Source: CAZHHH01 sp052400685
GTDB lineage: Bacteria > Bacteroidota > Bacteroidia > Bacteroidales > Marinilabiliaceae
Assembly (NCBI GenBank): GCA_052400685.1
Contig: JBQTGJ010000001.1
Strand: one strand, 5' to 3'
DNA: 64,000 nt
Shown here: one piece after another, positions 1 to 8,326 of the stretch
Layout of the letters: each line of letters begins with the position of its first letter
Position numbering within the stretch: the first letter of the stretch is position 1
Program-made: the position numbers and the translations under genes
Notes under the pieces: model-generated
The model's database searches: none
The model's input: the letters and a program-made list of their open reading frames with translations, nothing else
Told to the model about the DNA's origin: nothing

Positions 1-738
1 GACTATAATGTTGAAGCGGCTGAAAAGGGGATTGTTTTTATTGACGAAATAGATAAAATTGCCCGTAAGGGTGATAATCCTTCTATTACACGCGATGTGT
101 CTGGTGAAGGTGTTCAGCAAGGACTTCTGAAATTGCTCGAAGGTTCTATTGTAAATGTACCACCACAAGGCGGACGTAAGCATCCTGACCAAAAAATGAT
201 CCCTGTTAATACCAAGAATATCTTGTTTGTTTGCGGTGGTGCCTTTGATGGTATTGAGCGCAAAATTGGCCAGCGTTTAAATACCCGCGTTGTGGGGTAT
301 AAGGCCGGCGAAAAACGTTACGAACTCGATGCCAATAATTTGCTTCAATATATTGCGCCTCAGGATTTGAAATCGTTTGGACTGATTCCTGAAATTATAG
401 GACGACTGCCTGTACTCACTTATTTGAACCCATTGAATCGTGATGTTTTGCGTAAGATTTTGACGGAGCCGAAGAATTCCATCGTTAAGCAATATGTCAA
501 GCTTTTCCAAATGGATAAAATTGAGTTGGAATTTGAGGAAGAGGTGCTCGATTATATTGTTGATAAATCGTTGGAGTTTAAATTGGGTGCGCGTGGTTTG
601 CGTTCTATTTGCGAAACAATAATGATGGATTTTATGTTTGAAACACCCGGAACAAAAACAGGGAAGTTGAAAGTTACGCTCGCAATGGCCCGTGAGAAGA
701 TTGAGAAAGCAAATATGATTTTGCTTCAGGCAAGTTAA
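1..738 (+). CDS. clpX: ATP-dependent Clp protease ATP-binding subunit ClpX (C-terminal part, 5' end outside window)
   Basis: ClpX is the cytoplasmic AAA+ unfoldase that delivers substrates to ClpP. Frame 1 is open from the first base, so the gene begins before the window and an internal GTG near base 97 is not the start. About 245 residues are visible. They begin at the Walker B strand (IVFIDEIDK), continue through SITRDVSGEGVQQGLLK and VPPQGGRKHPDQ, which are diagnostic of ClpX, and include the sensor-2 arginine motif GARGLR near the C-terminus. The stop is followed by a candidate hairpin terminator at 763-806. The N-terminal zinc-binding domain and Walker A are not visible, so intactness cannot be judged. 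Confidence 0.97.
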   Translation, partial: DYNVEAAEKGIVFIDEIDKIARKGDNPSITRDVSGEGVQQGLLKLLEGSIVNVPPQGGRKHPDQKMIPVNTKNILFVCGGAFDGIERKIGQRLNTRVVGYKAGEKRYELDANNLLQYIAPQDLKSFGLIPEIIGRLPVLTYLNPLNRDVLRKILTEPKNSIVKQYVKLFQMDKIELEFEEEVLDYIVDKSLEFKLGARGLRSICETIMMDFMFETPGTKTGKLKVTLAMAREKIEKANMILLQAS

Positions 739-762
739 TGTAGGTTTTTATACGAAATATAG

Positions 763-806
763 AAGGTCAGCTCTCTTAGGGTTGGCCTTTATTTGTGTTT
801 TTTTTA
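763..806 (+). terminator. Candidate terminator after clpX
   Basis: AAGGTCAGC (763-771) can pair with GTTGGCCTT (781-789) with two G-U pairs across a 9-nt loop, and is followed by a broken T-rich run ending in eight T. It lies 25 bases after the clpX stop. Confidence 0.6.
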
Positions 807-1002
807 GCGACAAATTCTCGTACTTTTTTGATCAGTTTATCACAGGTGCTGAGCGATATTTTTGTTACTTTTAGTTTTGTTAAGAAATTTAAGTTTTCAT
901 TGGGAAGTGGCGACGATTGATGCCGTATTTCTTTTTGAATATGTCTGTATTCTGAATGTTTAAAGTAATATATAATAAATCGTTAACTTAATTTTATTGT
1001 TT

Positions 1003-3294
1003 ATGCTTACTTCTATTTTTGTAATTGTACCTCTAACGTCATTATTGGCGTTATTGTTTGCCTGGATTTTTTTCCGGCAAATGATGAAAAATTCGGAGGG
1101 AAATGCTACTATGAAGGAAATTGCCCAGCATGTTCGTGAAGGGGCAATGGCTTACCTTAGTAGTCAGTATCGTGTTGTTATTAAGGTGTTTGTAGTCCTG
1201 GTCGTTTTGTTGGCCGTTTTGGCTTACCTGGGAGTTCAGAATCCTTTTGTGCCTGTGGCCTTTTTGACGGGTGGTTTTTTCTCCGGTCTATGTGGTTATC
1301 TGGGTATGAAGACCGCCACACATGCTTCGGCACGCACGGCTCAGGGGGCTTCCGAGTCGCTGAATAAGGGGCTGAAAATTGCTTTTCGCAGTGGTGCCGT
1401 AATGGGGCTGGTTGTTGTTGGATTTGGTCTGCTGGACATTGCCCTCTGGTTTTGGTTTCTTAATGACATTATTTTTACACCCGAAAACATGGCTAATGGC
1501 CTTCAGTTTTTGGGCCTCCCTTTTGTGCATCCTGCTACTGGTGAGCATCAAAAAATGGTGGAAATTACTGCGACCATGTTAACCTTCGGAATGGGTGCTT
1601 CTACACAGGCTTTGTTTGCACGTGTTGGTGGTGGTATATTTACCAAAGCAGCCGATGTGGGTGCCGATCTTGTTGGAAAAGTGGAAGCTAATATTCCTGA
1701 GGATGATCCACGAAATCCTGCTACCATTGCCGATAATGTAGGTGATAATGTAGGCGATGTGGCCGGTATGGGTGCTGACCTTTATGAGTCGTATTGCGGT
1801 TCTATTTTGGCCACGGCTGCCCTTGGAGCTGCTTTGCCGGGGTTAACCAACGATGGACAGTTAAGGGCTATTATTGCACCTATGATTGTGGCCGCCATTG
1901 GTATTTTGCTTTCAATACTTGGTATTTATATGGTTCGGGCCAAAGAGTCGGCAACACAGAAGAATCTGTTAAATGCGCTTTTGGTTGGTACCGGTGGAAG
2001 TTCTGCTTTGATTTTGTTGGCCATAGCCGGGTTAGCCTGGTTTGATTGGATTTCATGGGGTGTTTTTGGTTCTGTGGTAGCTGGCTTAGTGGCCGGTGTT
2101 ATTATCGGACAGGGAACCGAATATTTTACTTCTGATGAATATAAACCGACAAGGGGTATTGCGCGTCAGGCTTTGAAAGGTCCTGCAACCACCATTATTG
2201 ACGGTATGGCTGTTGGAATGTTTTCTACCTGGATTCCGGTGGTTACCATTGTTTTTGGGATTATTGCAGCCTACGGTTTTGCCGGCGGTTTTACGCATTT
2301 TGCTCAGGGCGTATATGGGATTGGATTTGCTGCTGTGGGTATGCTGTCAACGTTGGGCATCACTCTGGCCACCGATGCTTTTGGTCCCATTGCCGATAAT
2401 GCCGGTGGAAATGCTGAAATGTCGGAGTTACCTGCCGAAGTAAGACAGCGTACCGATGCGCTTGATATGTTGGGCAACACCACCGCGGCTACCGGTAAAG
2501 GTTTTGCTATTGGATCGGCCGCTTTGACTGCCATGGCTTTGCTGGCTGCTTATATGGAAGAAGTACGCCTGTGGCTGGGAAAAATGGCTACGGCTTCTGT
2601 TGATGGGTTTAAAGAAGTGGGCGATGTCTTGTTTTTTAAAGGTCAGATGCCCTCAGTTGCCGTTGAAGGCAAACATTTTATTGACGTAACAACGGCTTCT
2701 ATTCCGGATTTTGTTTCGGCTTATGATCTGTCGATCTTTAATCCGTTATTAATAGGTGGTATTTTCCTCGGTGCTATGATGGCTTTTGTCTTTTGTGCAT
2801 TAACCATGAAGGCTGTTGGTCGTGCTGCCGGCGATATGGTTGAAGAGGTGCGTCGTCAGTTTCGTGAAATAGTGGGCATTATGGAGCGTAAAGCAAAACC
2901 TGATTATGCCCGCTGTGTTGCTATTTCAACTAAGGGAGCTCAGAAAGAGATGGTGTTACCTTCTTTGTTGGCCATTGCAGTGCCTGTTGTTGTAGGTCTG
3001 GTTTTTGGTGTTGCTGGTGTTGTCGGTCTGCTTATGGGAGGTCTGACAACGGGCTTCACACTGGCGTGTATGTTGAATAATGCCGGTGGCGCCTGGGATA
3101 ATGCCAAAAAGTATATTGAAAAAGGTAACTTTGGTGGAAAAGGAAGTGACGCGCATAAAGCCGGTGTTGTCGGCGATACTGTGGGCGATCCTTTCAAGGA
3201 TACTTCCGGTCCTTCGCTTAATATTCTGATTAAATTAATGACGATGGTGTCGGTTGTTATGAGTGGCTTAACGGTTGCATTTTCTATATTCTAA
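1003..3294 (+). CDS. hppA: Membrane-bound ion-pumping pyrophosphatase
   Basis: Integral membrane pump that couples hydrolysis of cytoplasmic pyrophosphate to export of H+ and/or Na+. The protein is 763 residues with about 15-16 hydrophobic segments, the usual size of the family. The ATG at 1003 is preferred to an in-frame TTG two codons upstream. Family signatures are seen in order: DVGADLVGKVE (about 218-228), ATIADNVGDNVGDVAGMG, DAFGPIADNAGGNAEMS, NNAGGAWDNAKKYIE, and VGDTVGDPFKD near the C-terminus. The GNTTAATGKG segment (about 488-497) carries Ala where K+-independent pumps carry Lys, so a K+-dependent enzyme is inferred; whether Na+ or H+ is pumped cannot be settled by eye. It is monocistronic, followed by a subfamily-B repeat and a terminator. 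Confidence 0.97.
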   Translation: MLTSIFVIVPLTSLLALLFAWIFFRQMMKNSEGNATMKEIAQHVREGAMAYLSSQYRVVIKVFVVLVVLLAVLAYLGVQNPFVPVAFLTGGFFSGLCGYLGMKTATHASARTAQGASESLNKGLKIAFRSGAVMGLVVVGFGLLDIALWFWFLNDIIFTPENMANGLQFLGLPFVHPATGEHQKMVEITATMLTFGMGASTQALFARVGGGIFTKAADVGADLVGKVEANIPEDDPRNPATIADNVGDNVGDVAGMGADLYESYCGSILATAALGAALPGLTNDGQLRAIIAPMIVAAIGILLSILGIYMVRAKESATQKNLLNALLVGTGGSSALILLAIAGLAWFDWISWGVFGSVVAGLVAGVIIGQGTEYFTSDEYKPTRGIARQALKGPATTIIDGMAVGMFSTWIPVVTIVFGIIAAYGFAGGFTHFAQGVYGIGFAAVGMLSTLGITLATDAFGPIADNAGGNAEMSELPAEVRQRTDALDMLGNTTAATGKGFAIGSAALTAMALLAAYMEEVRLWLGKMATASVDGFKEVGDVLFFKGQMPSVAVEGKHFIDVTTASIPDFVSAYDLSIFNPLLIGGIFLGAMMAFVFCALTMKAVGRAAGDMVEEVRRQFREIVGIMERKAKPDYARCVAISTKGAQKEMVLPSLLAIAVPVVVGLVFGVAGVVGLLMGGLTTGFTLACMLNNAGGAWDNAKKYIEKGNFGGKGSDAHKAGVVGDTVGDPFKDTSGPSLNILIKLMTMVSVVMSGLTVAFSIF

Positions 3295-3323
3295 TAAATA
3301 AGTTTGCAATCTGTAAATAGATT

Positions 3324-3451
3324 TAAATGCTTGATGAGAAATTTTCAAATTCAAGGCTTGCGAAGACTGAAGAAATGTAAGTTTACTATGGTAAATAATT
3401 ATTTTTAGGAGCAGCATAACCCCGGAGTTGAATTTTTCTACAAGTTCTAAA
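3324..3451 (+). repeat. Interspersed palindromic repeat, subfamily B, copy B1
   Basis: About 128 bp between the hppA stop and its terminator. It carries the shared core TTCAAATTCAAGGCTTGCGAAG and ends in inverted segments (AAATGCTTGATGAGAAA on the left, TTTCTACAAGTTCT on the right). It is more decayed than the subfamily-A copies. Related copies lie at 22035, 30057 and 54878. Confidence 0.75.
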
Positions 3452-3454
3452 TAT

Positions 3455-3487
3455 ATAGCCCACGGTAAAAACCGTGGGCTATTTTTA
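3455..3487 (+). terminator. Strong hairpin terminator between convergent hppA and cls
   Basis: ATAGCCCACGGT (3455-3466) pairs perfectly with ACCGTGGGCTAT (3471-3482) over an AAAA loop and runs into five T. The last bases overlap the stop codon of the convergent cls gene at 3485-3487. Confidence 0.85.
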
Positions 3488-4948
3488 TAGTAGTGGGCTT
3501 ACTAATCGAGCAAATGATTCTTTTATTTTTTCCTTTTTTGAGCGGTTCATCCAGTCTTCAGATATGATCAATCGACTGTCAGTAAGATCTTCTTCAAAAG
3601 TTCTTCTTAATTCGAGTGCCGTTTCTTTATCAAATACAAATGCCGAAACTTCAAAGTTCTGTTCAAAGCTTCTGAAGTCCATATTGGCAGAGCCCACCAT
3701 GCTTACAATATCGTCCACAATCATCACCTTTGAGTGTAGAAACCCTTTCTGGTAGAAATAAAATTTCACATTGGCATCCAGCATTTCACGGATAAAGGAG
3801 TGCGAAGATAAGTGTGTGATGAACGCATCGCTTTTTTCCGGAATAAGAATCCGGACATCAATATTTCCCATTGCCGCCGTTTTTAATGCCATAAGAACGC
3901 CTTCGCTTGGCATGAAGTAGGGTGTGGCGATATATACATATTTTTTGGCTGATGCCACGGCCTGAAAAATTCCCATCATGATGCCCGGCCAGTCCGTGTC
4001 GGGGCCACTGGCTACTATTTGAACCAGTTTATTACCTGTGGGTGGTTTTGTGGGGAAATATTTTGGATTTGATAATTCTGTTTGGCAGACAAAAAACCAG
4101 TCGGTGAGGAAGATGGTCTGCAGTGTGTTAACGGCATCGCCTTCAAGCCGAAGATGTGTGTCGCGCCAAATACCCAGCTTCTCGCTGCCGTGCAGATAGC
4201 GGTCGGCAATATTGATGCCGCCCAGGAATCCTATTTGACCGTCAACGATGATTATTTTTCGGTGATTTCGGTAGTTTACCTTGCTGGTAAATGCCGGGAA
4301 ACGGACCTGCAGGAACGAATATACCTGAATGTTGGAGGCCCACATTTCTTCAAAAAAATCCTTTTTAAGTTGCCAGCTTCCCACATCGTCAACTATTAAA
4401 CGTATCTCTATGCCTTCTGCCGCTTTCTCTTTCAGCAGTTTTTTTACTTTTCGTCCGATGATGTCTTCCGAAAAAATGTAATATTCCAGATGAATAAATT
4501 GTTTTGCTTTTTTTAGTTCTGCAAAGATTGCTTCGAAGGTTGGGATGCCATTGTTCAGAATGTCAATTTGATTGCCAATGGTTACAACGGCATTGCTGTT
4601 GTTTAACAGCAGCGATATGAGGCTTCTTTTTTCTTCGATTTCGGCGGATGTGAATTTTTCGCCTTCGGTAATCTGAGTGATTTGGGCATGTGCCAGACGG
4701 CTGAGATTTTCATGATTACGTAACCCTTTGCGCGCAATTATTTTTTCTTTTCTTAGATTTTGTCCGAAAAAAATGAAAAATATAAAACCAATAACCGGTA
4801 GTAGAATCAGAACCAGGACCCATGATATTGTTTTGACCGGATTGCGGTTTTCCAGAATGGTGAATATAACTACGACTAAGATGCTGACGACGTAAAGTCC
4901 AATTGCTATTGGATTGATGATTCCTATCAGGTGATGAAATATTTCCAT
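3485..4948 (-). CDS. cls: Cardiolipin synthase (phospholipase D family)
   Basis: Transfers a phosphatidyl group between two phosphatidylglycerol molecules to form cardiolipin at the inner membrane. The protein is 487 residues. Two hydrophobic segments (about 10-32 and 41-62) precede two phospholipase D domains, each with an HKD motif: HRKIIIVDG at about 229-237 and HSKVMIVDD at about 405-413, each followed by the conserved G-G/S-x-N strand (GGINIADR, GSANMDFRS). This is the classic ClsA-type architecture and length. The ATG at 4948 is the only in-frame Met before the first membrane segment. Its 3' end meets hppA convergently at a terminator. Confidence 0.95.
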   Translation of the reverse strand: MEIFHHLIGIINPIAIGLYVVSILVVVIFTILENRNPVKTISWVLVLILLPVIGFIFFIFFGQNLRKEKIIARKGLRNHENLSRLAHAQITQITEGEKFTSAEIEEKRSLISLLLNNSNAVVTIGNQIDILNNGIPTFEAIFAELKKAKQFIHLEYYIFSEDIIGRKVKKLLKEKAAEGIEIRLIVDDVGSWQLKKDFFEEMWASNIQVYSFLQVRFPAFTSKVNYRNHRKIIIVDGQIGFLGGINIADRYLHGSEKLGIWRDTHLRLEGDAVNTLQTIFLTDWFFVCQTELSNPKYFPTKPPTGNKLVQIVASGPDTDWPGIMMGIFQAVASAKKYVYIATPYFMPSEGVLMALKTAAMGNIDVRILIPEKSDAFITHLSSHSFIREMLDANVKFYFYQKGFLHSKVMIVDDIVSMVGSANMDFRSFEQNFEVSAFVFDKETALELRRTFEEDLTDSRLIISEDWMNRSKKEKIKESFARLVSPLL

Positions 4949-5023
4949 GCTATAATTGATATTCGTGGGTAATGGGCGGACTGTTAGGCTGCAGGGTTGT
5001 ATTATAGAGCGTTTATCTGGTCG

Positions 5024-6076
5024 CTAAATTATTAAATTGTTACGATAAATAAGTAGCTCGCTGTCGGTTAATATTTGTCGTTGAACTGGCATTTTGCCGG
5101 TAGAGGGAGCCTTTATGCCGTTCTCAAACCATTTATTTCCAGTAAATACACGGGCTTCATCCCATAATCCGGATTCGATAAATGCGTTAAGTAATTTGGC
5201 GCCGCCTTCAACAATAAGAGATTGAATACCTCTTTTGAATAAGGTGTTTAAAATGAAATGAACAGGCATTGTGTTTGATGGCACGACAATTTGTTCCACT
5301 TTTTGCAGGGATTCGTCTTTATGGCCGGTGAATAACAGGGTTGGGATGGTTCCGTCAAACAGTGCCAGATGCCGGGGTAAGGCATTTTTCCGGTCCAGTA
5401 CGATTCGTAACGGATGTGGTCCGCTCCAGTCTCTCACCGTCAGTGAGGGGTTGTCTTTTAAGGCTGTTACTGAGCCTACCATAATCGACTGTTCGCGACT
5501 TCGCCAGAGGTGTACTAAACGGCGGGTCGATTCGCTGGTAATCCAGTTTGGCCGGTTGTCGGTTTCTGCTTTTCGGTTGTAGTCAATTAATCCATCGCGG
5601 GTCTGTGCCCATTTTAGTATGACGTAGGGCCTTTGTTGCTCGTGGAAAGTAAAGAACCGGCGGTTTATTTCACGGCTTTCTTTACCGAGGGTCCCTACTA
5701 CAACGTTTATCCCAGCTTCTTTCAGCATCTGAATGCCTTTGCCTGAAACGGCTGAGAAACTGTCGGTGCAACCGATTACTACGCGGGGTATCTTTTTTTT
5801 AATGATGAGTAACGAGCAAGGGGGTGTTTTACCATAATGGGCACATGGCTCAAGGTTGACATAAAGGGTGCTTTCTTTTAACAACGATTGGTTTTTAACA
5901 GAGTTAATGGCATTAACTTCGGCATGGGGTAATCCTGCTTTTTGGTGAAAACCTTCGCCTATAATTTGGTTGTTGTGAACGACGACGGAGCCAACCATCG
6001 GGTTTGGCTGCGTGAGTCCTTCTGCCTGACGCGCCAGGTCCAGACATCGTTGCATGTATTTTTCGTCTGTGGTCAT
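5024..6076 (-). CDS. ribD: Bifunctional diaminohydroxyphosphoribosylaminopyrimidine deaminase / 5-amino-6-(5-phosphoribosylamino)uracil reductase
   Basis: Carries out steps two and three of riboflavin synthesis in the cytoplasm. The protein is 350 residues. The N-terminal cytidine-deaminase-fold domain holds the zinc site HAE (51-53) and PCAHYGKTPPC (C78 and C87). From about residue 150 a dihydrofolate-reductase-like domain follows, with WAQTRDG, WITSESTRR and the VEGGAKLLNAFIESGL signature. The gene is divergent from prmC, with 87 bases between the start codons. No other rib gene is in the window, so the pathway is dispersed in this genome. Confidence 0.96.
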   Translation of the reverse strand: MTTDEKYMQRCLDLARQAEGLTQPNPMVGSVVVHNNQIIGEGFHQKAGLPHAEVNAINSVKNQSLLKESTLYVNLEPCAHYGKTPPCSLLIIKKKIPRVVIGCTDSFSAVSGKGIQMLKEAGINVVVGTLGKESREINRRFFTFHEQQRPYVILKWAQTRDGLIDYNRKAETDNRPNWITSESTRRLVHLWRSREQSIMVGSVTALKDNPSLTVRDWSGPHPLRIVLDRKNALPRHLALFDGTIPTLLFTGHKDESLQKVEQIVVPSNTMPVHFILNTLFKRGIQSLIVEGGAKLLNAFIESGLWDEARVFTGNKWFENGIKAPSTGKMPVQRQILTDSELLIYRNNLII

Positions 6077-6093
6077 CTTTGCTCGGTATGCAA

Positions 6094-6126
6094 TTTGTGT
6101 GATTTGCTAATATATGTTTATTTTTG
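6094..6126 (+). promoter_or_regulatory. Candidate Bacteroidota promoter for prmC
   Basis: TTTG at 6094-6097 and TATTTTTG at 6119-6126, 21 bases apart, fit the Bacteroidota primary-sigma consensus (TTTG, then TAnnTTTG). The start codon of prmC lies 38 bases downstream. Only sequence match supports this. Confidence 0.5.
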
Positions 6127-6163
6127 CACTAATTCAGATTTTTAATGTTATAAAAGCCTTACG

Positions 6164-7054
6164 ATGCCGAGTGTTCGTCAAATTGATTTATTGATACGTA
6201 ATGAGCTCGCTCCGTTGGTTGGGGACGATGAAGCCCGCAGCTTTTCATTGCTTATTTTTCACGCTTTACGGGGATATGAACGTAAAGAAATGTTGCTTTT
6301 TGCCGATGAGAAAATGACCGAAGCTGAAACGATTTCTGTTTCTCAAATCATTGGCCGGTTGAAACAGAATGAACCTATTCAATATGTTTTGGGACAGACC
6401 GAATTTATGGGTTTGATTTTTAAAACGGATAGGAGGGCATTAATACCACGACCCGAAACCGAGGCGTTGGTTCAGTGGATACTTGATTGCTTTCCAAACG
6501 ATGATTTTAATATTTTGGATATCGGTACAGGCACCGGATGTATTCCTGTCAGTATAAAAAAATGTCGGCCGGGGATACAGGCTTCAGCCTGGGATGTGTC
6601 GCCTGAGGCTTTGGAGCTGGCAAATGAAAACGCCTGTGAGAATGGCGTTCAGGTTGATTTTGTTTTGCAGAATGTTTTGTCTGCATTGCCTGCTGTCACT
6701 CCGATGCTGGATGTTATGGTCAGTAATCCACCTTACGTGACTCAAAAGGAACGGCCATTTATGAATGCCAACGTAATTGATTATGAGCCTCACTTAGCTT
6801 TGTTCGTCGAGGATGATCAACCTCTGGTATTTTATGACGTTATTGCTCAACTAGGACTATCGTATTTAAAGCCGGGCGGAAGTCTTTTTTTTGAGATTAA
6901 TGAAAATTTTAGTGATGCCACAGTCGGGTTACTGCTGGGTATGGGGTATTGTGATGTGATGTTACGGAAAGATATTTTTGGTAAAAATCGTATGTTAAAG
7001 GCAATCAGACCTGTTGGCGGTAATGTTGTCGGCGATAAAAGCAGCACTCATTAA
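6164..7054 (+). CDS. prmC: Peptide chain release factor N5-glutamine methyltransferase
   Basis: Methylates the Gln of the GGQ motif of release factors RF1/RF2 using S-adenosylmethionine. The protein is 296 residues. An N-terminal helical domain (1-75) is followed by the Rossmann methyltransferase fold with RPETE (96-100), the SAM-binding GTGTGC (121-126) and the catalytic NPPY (188-191). A candidate promoter lies just upstream. The last 60 bases overlap, in antisense, the 3' end of the convergent AcpH-like gene, and the C-terminal residues (after about 277) are where family conservation ends. Confidence 0.95.
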   Translation: MPSVRQIDLLIRNELAPLVGDDEARSFSLLIFHALRGYERKEMLLFADEKMTEAETISVSQIIGRLKQNEPIQYVLGQTEFMGLIFKTDRRALIPRPETEALVQWILDCFPNDDFNILDIGTGTGCIPVSIKKCRPGIQASAWDVSPEALELANENACENGVQVDFVLQNVLSALPAVTPMLDVMVSNPPYVTQKERPFMNANVIDYEPHLALFVEDDQPLVFYDVIAQLGLSYLKPGGSLFFEINENFSDATVGLLLGMGYCDVMLRKDIFGKNRMLKAIRPVGGNVVGDKSSTH

Positions 7055-7606
7055 GCGTATTTCATCAAAGAACAGGAAGAAGTTTTCTTCTAAAAAAGGA
7101 TAATGCGCCTCTATTGTCCGGACAGCTTCTATACTGTGATTCGGCAATGATGAATGGGTTGCCATAATGTTTAGCGTTTTACTTATCCCTTCAATATGTT
7201 GATAATTTTCCAGTCGTCGGCTTTTGATAAGAAATGGTAAAAATTGTTTCACTTTGGGTGGCAGGCTGAAGTAGCGTCTCATCAGTATTTGATGAGCTTT
7301 GTTTACGTATGTTTTTAACTCAATTTCCGAGTAGCGTTCCCAGTTTTTTGCCAGGATATGATCCATTACAATATCAATAACGACCAGAGAATACCTTTGA
7401 TAAAGCGGCCTGAAAATTTCTGCATTTATTTTGACCAACGGATGTTTGTCGGTGAATGAATCTATTCTTCGGTGCAGAATAATGCCTTTTTGTATATCCT
7501 GAATGTATTTGTTATGATTGCGCCCTTTCACATAGTCGCCAATAAAATTGCCAACCATTATTTCAGGATTGTTGCCTGATAAATACAGATGTGCCAGATA
7601 GTTCAT
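6995..7606 (-). CDS. acpH: Acyl carrier protein phosphodiesterase-like (DUF479/AcpH family)
   Basis: AcpH removes the 4'-phosphopantetheine arm from acyl carrier protein. The protein is 203 residues from the ATG at 7606; an upstream Met at 7624 would add six unlikely residues. The N-terminus MNYLAHLYLSG and the NFIGDYVKG and GIILHRRIDSFTDKHP segments are the family signature, with the metal-site residues H-R-x-I-D and D-H-I-L (VMDHILAKNW). The length matches E. coli AcpH (about 190). The 3' end overlaps prmC by 60 bases in the convergent direction. Function is assigned by family. Confidence 0.85.
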   Translation of the reverse strand: MNYLAHLYLSGNNPEIMVGNFIGDYVKGRNHNKYIQDIQKGIILHRRIDSFTDKHPLVKINAEIFRPLYQRYSLVVIDIVMDHILAKNWERYSEIELKTYVNKAHQILMRRYFSLPPKVKQFLPFLIKSRRLENYQHIEGISKTLNIMATHSSLPNHSIEAVRTIEAHYPFLEENFFLFFDEIRLMSAAFIADNITANRSDCL

Positions 7607-8326
7607 TAGCCCTTTGTTGAACATCAGTAAAATTAGTCAAATATTGATTGTTTAGGTCTGATTACTTGAAAAAGGAGTCGTGGTTTAGGTCAAGTGGTTG
7701 GTAATTAGAGATCTGTAAAGTTATGCTCATTCGTTTTGTTGACTGATCCTAATTATTGCGTCGCTCTCATTTTAGTGTCAGCAAGAAAATAGGACCTTTT
7801 TGTTACTCTCGTTTTGAAAATGGTCATTTACATCGTCAGCCTCATATTTCTCAGATTTTGCAAGCATTGAATTTTAATAAACTGGCTTAAATGCCTGATT
7901 TTATGAATAGGTGTTGCCTGAATATCTCGTTTCTTATCTAATTAACTAAATATTTATATTTTGTTATGTGTATAATTGAAATTATTTCCACTAGAACTCG
8001 TTGATCAAATTTTTTTGTTTGTTTGTCAATCATTCGTATTCACTTGTCAATTTTTAGAAATTTTTAATATCACTGAGTGCGTAATATGTCCTATTTTTAC
8101 AGTTTTTTTGCTTGTTTGAGCTGCCATAATTGAATTTTTTTAAAAAAAATAGTACAAGTTAATTGCCCTAAAATTTATTTATCAAAATTTTTTATGCGTT
8201 CATCACTAGAACTTGTTTATTGATCAATTATTGACAGTTTCCGAGGAAATATGTTAAATATCTGCTTTACTTTTGGTGAAAATTTTAAATAATAATCACA
8301 GTTAATTCCTATCAACTTATTAAATT
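7607..8326. other. 720-bp AT-rich non-coding region upstream of the coiled-coil lipoprotein gene
   Basis: No credible ORF or RNA gene is seen. It contains two copies of CACTAGAACTYGTT followed by TGATCAA (7989-8008 and 8204-8227) and two copies of TTGTCAAT near 8025 and 8045. A TACTTTTG at 8268-8275 resembles a -7 element, but no matching -33 TTTG was found. It probably holds the promoter and long leader of the downstream gene. Confidence 0.5.

Noticed and set aside
4082..4399. 105-codon frame antisense to cls
   Set aside because: Inside the conserved phospholipase D gene; no motif.
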